Shown here: one piece after another, positions 1 through 6,960 of the stretch | Position numbering within the stretch: the first letter of the stretch is position 1 | Layout: the number at the start of each line of letters is the position of its first letter | Origin: Flavobacterium luminosum | GTDB lineage: Bacteria; Bacteroidota; Bacteroidia; Flavobacteriales; Flavobacteriaceae | Assembly (NCBI RefSeq): GCF_023635005.1 | Contig: NZ_JAMLJM010000007.1 | Coordinates: forward strand, 1 to 64,000 | DNA length: 64,000 nt | Direction of reading: 5' to 3' | Made by a program: the position numbers and the translations under genes | Notes under the pieces: model-generated | Databases searched by the model: none | Told to the model about the DNA's origin: nothing | Seen by the model: only the letters and a program-made list of their open reading frames with translations

Positions 1-22
1 TTTTCAAATCAAGTAATAAATT

Positions 23-682
23 ATGGCACTAGATAAAAATCAAATTGCAAAACGTATTGCACAAGAAGTGAAAGACGGATACTATGTCAACTTAGGTATC
101 GGTATTCCCACGTTAGTGGTAAATTATGTGCGAGAAGATATATCGGTTGAATTTCAATCGGAGAATGGAGTATTAGGAATGGGACCTTTCCCTTTTGAAG
201 GAGAGGAAGATGCGGATATCATCAATGCAGGAAAGCAAACTATCACGACTTTACCGGGAGCCAGTTTCTTTGATTCGGCGTTTAGTTTCGGAATGATTCG
301 TGCTCAAAAGGTGGATTTAACCATTTTAGGAGCGATGGAAGTAGCCGAAAACGGAGACATTGCCAATTGGAAAATTCCGGGTAAAATGGTAAAAGGAATG
401 GGAGGCGCAATGGATTTAGTTGCTTCGGCAGAGAATATCATCGTAGCGATGATGCACGTGAACAAAGCCGGAGAGTCGAAAATCTTAAAAAGGTGCACCC
501 TTCCATTAACAGGAGTGGGTTGTGTGAAAAAAGTAGTAACCGAATTAGCGGTATTAGAAATCACACCTAACGGTTTCAAATTGTTAGAACGCGCACCAGA
601 TGTTTCAGTTGAAGAGATTATCAACGCCACAGAAGCCGATTTAATCATCGAAGGAGATATTCCGGAAATGAAAATTGTTTAA
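23..682 (+). CDS. scoB: 3-oxoacid CoA-transferase subunit B
   Basis: Beta subunit of a succinyl-CoA:3-ketoacid (or acetate:acetoacetyl) CoA-transferase, which moves CoA between acyl acids in ketone-body and short-chain acid metabolism in the cytoplasm. The 219 residues match the usual subunit B length. The N-terminal GIGIPTLV stretch and the SENGVLGMGPFP motif, whose Glu is the catalytic residue of the family, are intact. Subunit A is expected immediately upstream but lies outside the window. A stem-loop with a T-tract follows the stop codon, so this is the last gene of its operon. The exact acyl substrate cannot be read from the sequence. Confidence 0.93.
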   Translation: MALDKNQIAKRIAQEVKDGYYVNLGIGIPTLVVNYVREDISVEFQSENGVLGMGPFPFEGEEDADIINAGKQTITTLPGASFFDSAFSFGMIRAQKVDLTILGAMEVAENGDIANWKIPGKMVKGMGGAMDLVASAENIIVAMMHVNKAGESKILKRCTLPLTGVGCVKKVVTELAVLEITPNGFKLLERAPDVSVEEIINATEADLIIEGDIPEMKIV

Positions 683-701
683 TTATAAACTTTAATTACA
701 T

Positions 702-750
702 CGCAGATTCACAGAGAACTATTTTTATGTCTGAGAATCTGCGTTTTTTT
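702..750 (+). terminator. Rho-independent terminator after scoB
   Basis: CGCAGATTC at 702-710 pairs with GAATCTGCG at 735-743 and is followed by a run of T. It terminates scoB before the convergent operon. Confidence 0.75.
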
Positions 751-762
751 ATTACAATTTCT

Positions 763-1101
763 CTACAATTCTTGCGGAATTTCAGGTTCCCAAAATATTT
801 CTTTAAAATCGACTACCTGATTGTTTTCTACTTTAACTCCTTCACTTTCTAGAAGTTGTTGCATCAGATTTGTCCCTTCAAAATGATGTTTCCCTGTTAA
901 GATTCCATTTCTGTTGACTACTCGATGAGCCGGTACATCTTCCCGATCATGAGAAGCATTCATAGCCCACCCTACCATTCTGGCAGATCGAGCTGTCCCC
1001 AAGGCTTTTGCAATCGCTCCATAGGAAGTAACTCTTCCTTCTGGAATTTTCCGAACTACTTCATAAACCCGTTCAAAAAAACTGTCGTCTTGAGGTTTCA
1101 C
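763..1101 (-). CDS. alkyltransferase-like (ATL) DNA-repair protein
   Basis: A 112-residue protein covering only the DNA-binding domain of the O6-alkylguanine-DNA alkyltransferase (MGMT) family. The active-site motif PCHRV of true alkyltransferases reads PAHRVV here, so the acceptor Cys is Ala. The helix-turn-helix region (GRVTSYGAIAKALG, then a VGWAMN segment) is kept. Such ATL proteins bind O6-alkylguanine lesions without repairing them and are thought to hand them to nucleotide excision repair. It is the last gene of a trmB-LysE-ATL run, 12 bases after the transporter gene. ATL is favoured over a broken MGMT because the rest of the domain is intact. Confidence 0.88.
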   Translation of the reverse strand: MKPQDDSFFERVYEVVRKIPEGRVTSYGAIAKALGTARSARMVGWAMNASHDREDVPAHRVVNRNGILTGKHHFEGTNLMQQLLESEGVKVENNQVVDFKEIFWEPEIPQEL

Positions 1102-1113
1102 TATTGTAAATAA

Positions 1114-1737
1114 TTAATTGTAAATGGTGAAAATAGCGACAATCCCTGTAATTAAAGCAATAATAAAATTGACATTCTTCACAAAAAAAGAAACTCTATT
1201 TTCTAATTTTTTGAAAAGATAGGCATACAACGTATAAACTAAACCCGTACCCACAACACTTCCCAGTACGAAAAAAACGCCAATACACTTTTCAAAAAAA
1301 TCGGGTATGAAAGCAGAAATATAAAGGCTTAAAAAAGCATAATACGGAATTGGGAAAACATTTAAAAATGACAACAAAAGTCCTTGATAAAAAGGAGCAA
1401 ATTTACTCTCGGTGGTATCTGTTTCAATCTTACCAGACTGTATCACATTTTGTATTCCCTTTCCCAAAAAGATGATAGTCAATACAAAGAAAATGACACT
1501 TCCTACAAGTTTTAAATTATGCGTAACTTGAGGATGATCTTCCAAAAAAGTAGCAAAATTGAAGCCCACAAAACTTTGTGCAGCGACCACTACCAATGCT
1601 CCATAAATGAATTCATTGGCTTTTGCAACTGATCGTTTAATACTGATCGTTGCAATTCTCATATTAAGCATTCCCGGAGGAAGTACACCTATGCCAGAGA
1701 AAAAAACCGTTAAGAAAAAAGCCAAGGCTATAGACAT
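1114..1737 (-). CDS. LysE-family amino-acid/metabolite exporter
   Basis: A 207-residue inner-membrane protein with about six hydrophobic segments and the N-terminal layout of the LysE/RhtB superfamily: a first membrane helix, then a PPGMLNMRIATIS stretch. These proteins export amino acids or similar small solutes. The start codon directly abuts the stop codon of trmB, and the ATL gene follows after 12 bases, so the three are probably cotranscribed. The substrate is unknown. Confidence 0.8.
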   Translation of the reverse strand: MSIALAFFLTVFFSGIGVLPPGMLNMRIATISIKRSVAKANEFIYGALVVVAAQSFVGFNFATFLEDHPQVTHNLKLVGSVIFFVLTIIFLGKGIQNVIQSGKIETDTTESKFAPFYQGLLLSFLNVFPIPYYAFLSLYISAFIPDFFEKCIGVFFVLGSVVGTGLVYTLYAYLFKKLENRVSFFVKNVNFIIALITGIVAIFTIYN

Positions 1738-2412
1738 CTACTTTATTTTAAATCTAATATAGGTAATTGCCTTATTAATTTCCAAATATTGTTTCTCGTA
1801 AAATGTCTGAATATCAGTAACTTCTTTTGGAGCCCCTTCATTCTTGTATACATTGTGGTTAGCATAAAGCACTTCGTGTCCTTCACCATGCAAAAGACCT
1901 AAAGTATAACCATGCATGAATTCAGAATCTGTTTTAAGATTCATAACTCCATCGGGCTTCAATATCTTTTTATACAACTGCAAAAATTGTGAGTTGGTCA
2001 TACGATGTTTGGTTCGTTTGTATTTGATTTGCGGATCTGGAAAAGTAATCCAAATTTCGCTCACCTCATTTGCTGCAAAAATGTGGTCTATCAACTCAAT
2101 TTGAGTACGAACAAAAGCCACATTTTTCATACCGCTTTCCACAGAAGTCTTAGCACCTCTCCAGAAACGAGCTCCTTTCACATCGATACCAATATAATTA
2201 ACATTAGGATTTCTTTCGGCTAACCCAATCGTGTATTCTCCCTTTCCGCAACCCAATTCCAATATAATTGGATTTTCATTTTTAAAAAACTCTTTATTCC
2301 ACTTCCCTTTTAAAGCAAAACTATCCGAAACTACTTCTTCTCTTGTTGGCTGAAATACATTCGTAAAAGTTTCGTTCTCTTTAAATCTCTTTAGTTTATT
2401 CTTACTTCCCAC
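1738..2412 (-). CDS. trmB: tRNA (guanine-N7)-methyltransferase
   Basis: SAM-dependent enzyme that makes m7G46 in the variable loop of tRNA. The protein is 224 residues. The SAM-binding motif I is seen as ILELGCGKGEYT, followed by the GIDVKGAR acidic motif and the family signature ITFPDPQIKYKRTKHR. A -7 promoter element (reverse of CAAAAATA at 2428-2435) lies 15 bases before the start. It is the first gene of a three-gene operon with the LysE-type exporter and ATL. Confidence 0.95.
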   Translation of the reverse strand: MGSKNKLKRFKENETFTNVFQPTREEVVSDSFALKGKWNKEFFKNENPIILELGCGKGEYTIGLAERNPNVNYIGIDVKGARFWRGAKTSVESGMKNVAFVRTQIELIDHIFAANEVSEIWITFPDPQIKYKRTKHRMTNSQFLQLYKKILKPDGVMNLKTDSEFMHGYTLGLLHGEGHEVLYANHNVYKNEGAPKEVTDIQTFYEKQYLEINKAITYIRFKIK

Positions 2413-2427
2413 TACAATAAATTTTTA

Positions 2428-2435
2428 CAAAAATA
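2428..2435 (-). promoter_or_regulatory. -7 promoter element of trmB operon
   Basis: On the minus strand it reads TATTTTTG, an exact TAnnTTTG match to the Bacteroidota -7 element, 15 bases before the trmB start. Confidence 0.55.
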
Positions 2436-2570
2436 GGTAAATTATATTGTTATCAGAAATGAACTTGTTTATCACCTTTAAGAAAACCTTCCTGTTACAA
2501 ATGACAACCATTTCATAATATCACAATAACATTCCCACAACATTTCTTGAGTTAATTTGAAAGAAAAACA

Positions 2571-3395
2571 TTGAAAAAGAGAAAAGTAGAACTAGTTGTT
2601 ATCTCCGATGTTCATTTAGGAACTTACGGTTGCCATGCCAAAGAATTAATGCATTACTTGGTATCCATTAAACCTAAGACATTAATCTTGAATGGTGATA
2701 TTGTGGATATTTGGCAATTCCGAAAATCATATTTCCCGCCAAGTCATTTGAAAGTTCTCAAAAAAATCATTTCAATGAGTTCCAAAGGGACCAAAGTATA
2801 CTACCTTACAGGAAACCACGATGAGTTATTGCGCAAATTCACCGATATACATCTAGGAAATTTTAGTCTTCTAAACAAATTACTCTTAGAAGTCGATGAT
2901 AAAAAGGCTTGGATTTTTCATGGTGATGTTTTTGATGCTTCAATAACGCACACCAAATGGCTAGCAAAACTCGGAGGATGGGGTTATGATTTCTTAATTG
3001 TCTTGAATCGTGCCATCAACTGGGGGCTTGTTAAGTTAGGCAAAGAACCCTACTCTTTATCTAAAAAAATCAAATCGAGTGTGAAATCTGCCGTAAAATT
3101 CGTATCCGATTTTGAAAACGTTTGCATCGAATTAGCTATCGAAAAAAACTATGATTATGTAATTTGCGGTCACATCCATGAACCCAAAATAGAAACCATT
3201 ACCACCGAAAAAGGCAGTACTACTTACCTAAATTCCGGTGATTGGGTAGAAAACCTAACCGCTTTGGAGTACAACAAGAAAAAATGGCGCTTGTATGAAC
3301 ATAAAATCGAAAGTGTTACTTTTGAAACAGAAGAAGAAACTTTTGAATATGAAAATCAACTCATAGAACAATTCATCACAGCCATCCAAAAATAA
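2571..3395 (+). CDS. LpxH-like metallophosphoesterase (UDP-2,3-diacylglucosamine diphosphatase family)
   Basis: Calcineurin-like phosphoesterase of 274 residues. All metal-binding motifs are present in order: SDVHLG near residue 13, NGDIVDIW near 42, TGNHDE near 84, FHGDVFD near 117 and CGHIHEP near 200. The family includes the lipid A enzyme LpxH and its relatives, which cleave UDP-2,3-diacylglucosamine to lipid X. Translation starts at a TTG codon, the only start compatible with the conserved N-terminus. A glycosyltransferase gene follows 27 bases later, so the pair probably acts in envelope glycolipid synthesis. The precise substrate is inferred from the family only. Confidence 0.82.
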   Translation: MKKRKVELVVISDVHLGTYGCHAKELMHYLVSIKPKTLILNGDIVDIWQFRKSYFPPSHLKVLKKIISMSSKGTKVYYLTGNHDELLRKFTDIHLGNFSLLNKLLLEVDDKKAWIFHGDVFDASITHTKWLAKLGGWGYDFLIVLNRAINWGLVKLGKEPYSLSKKIKSSVKSAVKFVSDFENVCIELAIEKNYDYVICGHIHEPKIETITTEKGSTTYLNSGDWVENLTALEYNKKKWRLYEHKIESVTFETEEETFEYENQLIEQFITAIQK

Positions 3396-3422
3396 CTACT
3401 CCCTAAAACCACAACACACGTA

Positions 3423-4466
3423 ATGAAAAATATATTAGTCGCTCCGTTAAACTGGGGATTAGGTCACGCCACACGATGTATTCCCGTCATACAAGCCTTA
3501 CTCGATCATGGTTTTAATCCCATTATTGCTTCCGATGGTGTTGCTTTGGAATTATTACAAAAAGAATTCCCTTCATTACAAAGCATCGAATTACCTTCCT
3601 ATCAGATTGAATATGCCAAAAAAGAAGCGTATTTTAAATGGAAACTGCTTTGGAATAGTCCCAAAATGATTGCCGCAATTCTAGCCGAAAAAAACAGAAC
3701 AAGGCAAATTGTAGAAACCTATCAGATTGACGGAATTATTTCCGATAACAGACTGGGCGTATATAGCCACAAAGTCACTTCTATTTTCATTACGCATCAA
3801 TTAAATGTAATGACGGGTAACACCACTTGGTTGACCACCAAATTGCATCAGTTGTTTATCAAAAAATTCGACGAATGTTGGGTACCCGATGTAAATACGG
3901 TTCCTAATTTAAGTGGTGCTTTAGGGCATCCCGAAATTGTACCTAAAAACGTAAAATATATTGGTCCTTTGTGTCGTTTGCACAAAAAAAACTTACCTAA
4001 AAAATACGATTTAATGGTTATTCTTTCGGGTCCAGAACCACAACGCACAATGTTGGAAGAAAAATTACTGACCGAATTGAAAGCCTATCGCGGAGACATT
4101 TTGTTTGTGAAAGGCAAAATTGAATCACAACAAAAAATAGAAAAACAAGCTCAGTTTACCTTTTATAATTACATGGACTCAAAGCAAATTGAAATTGCTT
4201 TTAACGAAAGTGAACGAATCCTATGTCGTTCCGGATACACAACCGTGATGGATTTGGCTAAACTAAAGAAAAAAGCTTTTTTTATTCCTACACCAGGACA
4301 ATACGAACAAGAATACCTAGCTAAAAAATTTAAAGAAGAAGGATTGATTCCGAGTTGCAAACAAGACAAATTCAAATTGCACAAACTGGATAAGATAGAC
4401 GTATACAAAGGACTAAGAAATTTTGAAAGCCATACGAAATGGAAAGACTTGTTCGAAGTGTTTTAA
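3423..4466 (+). CDS. MurG-like glycosyltransferase (GT-B fold)
   Basis: A 347-residue protein that begins APLNWGLGHATRC, the glycine-rich GHxTR loop of GT-B enzymes related to MurG and UDP-glucuronosyltransferases. The C-terminal half carries a CRSGYTTVMDL segment and PTPGQYEQEY, which correspond to the sugar-nucleotide binding region. It is probably cytoplasmic or membrane-peripheral and transfers a sugar to a lipid or glycan acceptor. It forms an operon with the LpxH-like gene upstream and ends at a strong terminator. The donor and acceptor are not identifiable. Confidence 0.78.
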   Translation: MKNILVAPLNWGLGHATRCIPVIQALLDHGFNPIIASDGVALELLQKEFPSLQSIELPSYQIEYAKKEAYFKWKLLWNSPKMIAAILAEKNRTRQIVETYQIDGIISDNRLGVYSHKVTSIFITHQLNVMTGNTTWLTTKLHQLFIKKFDECWVPDVNTVPNLSGALGHPEIVPKNVKYIGPLCRLHKKNLPKKYDLMVILSGPEPQRTMLEEKLLTELKAYRGDILFVKGKIESQQKIEKQAQFTFYNYMDSKQIEIAFNESERILCRSGYTTVMDLAKLKKKAFFIPTPGQYEQEYLAKKFKEEGLIPSCKQDKFKLHKLDKIDVYKGLRNFESHTKWKDLFEVF

Positions 4467-4469
4467 ATA

Positions 4470-4500
4470 AAAAAGCCGACTCAATCAGTCGGCTTTTTTA
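4470..4500 (+). terminator. bidirectional terminator
   Basis: A 12-bp stem (4470-4481 with 4487-4498, core AGCCGACT/AGTCGGCT) with A and T tracts on both sides. It can end both the glycosyltransferase gene and the convergent YwqK-like gene. Confidence 0.85.
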
Positions 4501-4520
4501 TACAACGTTTTGTTCAAAAT

Positions 4521-4871
4521 TTATTTTGTGTACGCTACGGTAGCTTTTTCCCATTGGCTCACTGAAGCCACTCGGCTGTTTTTATAATCTACTTCATTCA
4601 AGTTAGACGTTTCATTCCAAAAAAACCATTTACCGGCTTTTTCTCCGTTCTTAAATTCCCCCATGGCTAATTTCTTGCCACTTTCATCATAAGAAACCCA
4701 TTTACCATGAACTTTACCATCTTTATAAAAACCTTCTTGCTTCACTTTACCATTAGCATGATAATAGGTTGCCTTTACTAGATTCCCTTCAATTTCATAT
4801 TGAGGTTCAACTTCTTGTGCCTGCATCATTCCTGACAAGATCAAAGCGCTAAATAATACCAATTTTTTCAT
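4521..4871 (-). CDS. secreted MORN-repeat (YwqK-like) protein
   Basis: A 116-residue protein with a clear signal peptide (MKK, a hydrophobic core, then MMQAQEV) followed by three MORN_2-type repeats: YYHANGKVKQEGFYKDGK, HGKWVSYDESGKK and EFKNGEKAGKWFFWN. Databases often label this family 'YwqK antitoxin', but nothing here supports a toxin-antitoxin role. It is probably periplasmic or outer-membrane associated. It stands alone, with its own -7 element (reverse of CAAATATA at 4903-4910). Function unknown. Confidence 0.75.
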   Translation of the reverse strand: MKKLVLFSALILSGMMQAQEVEPQYEIEGNLVKATYYHANGKVKQEGFYKDGKVHGKWVSYDESGKKLAMGEFKNGEKAGKWFFWNETSNLNEVDYKNSRVASVSQWEKATVAYTK

Positions 4872-4902
4872 AGTAAAAAGATTTAAGGGTTCGTATCTAT
4901 CA

Positions 4903-4910
4903 CAAATATA
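4903..4910 (-). promoter_or_regulatory. -7 promoter element of the MORN-repeat gene
   Basis: Reads TATATTTG on the minus strand, an exact TAnnTTTG match 31 bases before the start codon. Confidence 0.55.
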
Positions 4911-5055
4911 AAACTTTTTTCACGATAAAAAAACATTTACTTAACAATTTAATAACATTGAAAAATAGGGAAATAAAAAAGAATTAACTCAATATCAGTG
5001 AATTGATGTTAATTCTATAAAAAAATCAAAAACGTAAGTCTTAAAATAGCTTTTT

Positions 5056-6096
5056 TTACACTTTCTCTAAAGTAAAAGAAAATTCAGAACCTTTTCTAAA
5101 AGTACTTTTAACAAAAATTTTCTCATCGTGAGCTTCAATAATATGCTTCACAATGGCCAAACCTAGGCCTGAACCGCCCTCACTACGCGCACCACTTTTG
5201 TCTACACGATAAAAACGTTCGAATAGACGAGGAATATTTTGTTTTTCGATACCTTCACCGTTATCCGTAACGCGTACGATCACTTTATTATTGGTCAAAT
5301 TCTCAATTCCAATCTCGGTAGATCCTCCCTCTTTTCCGTACTTGATAGAATTCATAACCAAATTAATCATAACCTGCTGAATCTTCTCATAATCGGCCAA
5401 AACCATGATGCTCTTGAAGTATTTAGAATCGAAACTCAAACTAATATCTTTCTTATTGGCTTCAATTTCTAAAAGGTCCATCACATTTTGGGACAATTCC
5501 ACAATATCAAATTCGGTTAAATTCAGGCGTTCATCCCCCATTTCAAGTTTCGAAATCATGTCGAGATCCTCAACGATATAGACCAATCGTTCCACACCTT
5601 TTTCAGCGCGTTCCAAATACTTTTTTCGGAGTACTTTGTCTTTATGTGCGCCTTCCAATAGTGTAGAAATATAACTTTGAACCGTAAACAGTGGCGTTTT
5701 TAACTCATGGGAAACATTTCCTAGAAACTCTCGACGGTATTCTTCCCGATCCTTAAGCATCTCTATTTCGAGTTTTTTATCGGTAGCAAACTTTTTAACC
5801 TGTCGGGTTAACGTCGCCATATCTGTAGTAATAGATTGGTTTCTAAACTCTGTAGCATCAAGAAAAGAAATATCGTCGTAGATTTTTTTTACTCTTCTGT
5901 AAATAAAATGTTCCACACGATACTGAAGTACAAAGAAAGAGAAAACCAAAATAGATAACGCAAATAAAGTGCTGAAAAACCAATTAATCGAGAAAAAGAA
6001 ATAACTTAAAATCGTAATAAAACCAAAAGAAAACAAACTAATGTACAAAGCCGATTTTACAGCAAACTTATAGGTTTTCTTAAGGGTTACACTCAT
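5056..6096 (-). CDS. PhoR-like sensor histidine kinase
   Basis: A 346-residue inner-membrane kinase. Two closely spaced membrane helices occupy residues 14-60 with almost no periplasmic loop between them. A linker and coiled-coil segment follow, then the HisKA box VSHELKTPLFTVQSYI (phospho-His near residue 130), and the ATPase N, G1 and G2 boxes NSIKYG, VTDNGEGI and GSGLGLAIVKHI. The overall design is that of PhoR. Its start overlaps the stop codon of the response-regulator gene by one base (TAATG), so the two are translationally coupled. The signal is not known; phosphate is a guess from the PhoB-like partner and neighbouring genes. Confidence 0.9.
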   Translation of the reverse strand: MSVTLKKTYKFAVKSALYISLFSFGFITILSYFFFSINWFFSTLFALSILVFSFFVLQYRVEHFIYRRVKKIYDDISFLDATEFRNQSITTDMATLTRQVKKFATDKKLEIEMLKDREEYRREFLGNVSHELKTPLFTVQSYISTLLEGAHKDKVLRKKYLERAEKGVERLVYIVEDLDMISKLEMGDERLNLTEFDIVELSQNVMDLLEIEANKKDISLSFDSKYFKSIMVLADYEKIQQVMINLVMNSIKYGKEGGSTEIGIENLTNNKVIVRVTDNGEGIEKQNIPRLFERFYRVDKSGARSEGGSGLGLAIVKHIIEAHDEKIFVKSTFRKGSEFSFTLEKV

Positions 6097-6779
6097 TATA
6101 ATTCAAATTTATATCCAACACCTTTGATGGTTTTAAACAAATCTTCGCCAATTTTTTCACGAAGTTTTCTAATATGAACATCTATAGTTCTTCCTCCTAC
6201 TACCACTTCATTACCCCAAACTTTATCAAGGATTTCTTCACGTTTAAACACTTTTCCAGGTTTTGAAGCTAGGAGATAAAACAATTCAAATTCTTTTCGT
6301 GGAAGTATGATTTCTTCACCGTCTTTGATGATTTTATATTCCTCACGATTAATTTCAATTCCACCTACGTTTAAGCTATCAGAAGTCGTTTCTTCTTCTT
6401 TCAAACGGCGTAATAAGGCTTTAACTTTACTAACTAATACTTTGGGTTTTATAGGTTTAGCAATATAATCATCGGCTCCCGCATCAAAACCAGCAACTTG
6501 AGAATAATCTTCATTTCTAGCGGTTAGAAAAGCAATAATCGTATGACTTAATTCTGGTATTTTTCTAATGTTTTCACACGCTTCCATCCCATCCATTTCA
6601 GGCATCATCACATCCATGATAATTAAATGCGGATGATGTTTCTTCGCTTTTTCAATAGCTTTCTTTCCATTATCAGCAGTAAAAATCTGATAACCCTCTT
6701 GTGTTAAGTTGTATCCTATGATTTCTAAGATATCAACCTCATCATCTACTAAAAGAATCTTAATGTCCTTCTTTTTCAT
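6096..6779 (-). CDS. PhoB/OmpR-family response regulator
   Basis: A 227-residue regulator. The receiver domain (1-120) has acidic residues DDE near position 12, phospho-acceptor Asp in LIIMDVMMPEMDG, the TAR switch Thr and DDYIAKP Lys. The C-terminal winged helix (about 135-227) ends in GRTIDVHIRKLREKIG and KGVGYKFEL. It is the first gene of the pair with the histidine kinase and diverges from the TonB-receptor gene, the usual arrangement when a regulator controls its neighbour. Confidence 0.92.
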   Translation of the reverse strand: MKKKDIKILLVDDEVDILEIIGYNLTQEGYQIFTADNGKKAIEKAKKHHPHLIIMDVMMPEMDGMEACENIRKIPELSHTIIAFLTARNEDYSQVAGFDAGADDYIAKPIKPKVLVSKVKALLRRLKEEETTSDSLNVGGIEINREEYKIIKDGEEIILPRKEFELFYLLASKPGKVFKREEILDKVWGNEVVVGGRTIDVHIRKLREKIGEDLFKTIKGVGYKFEL

Positions 6780-6960
6780 ACAAAGTGTTAGGTTGTTTAA
6801 TGTGAGGTAAAAGTAACTATTATTTGAAAGAATATATTGCGCTTACGTAAATTTAATCTCTTAACAATTAATAAACAAATTGTAAACTTAAAAATAACTT
6901 CTGCTTAACTTGTTTTTTACTTTGCTAACGTTCCTTTGCGGAAAATTTAACACAACTACA

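Noticed and set aside
4521..4871. Toxin-antitoxin antitoxin (YwqK label)
   Set aside because: The protein has a signal peptide and MORN repeats and no partner gene; the label is an inherited database name.
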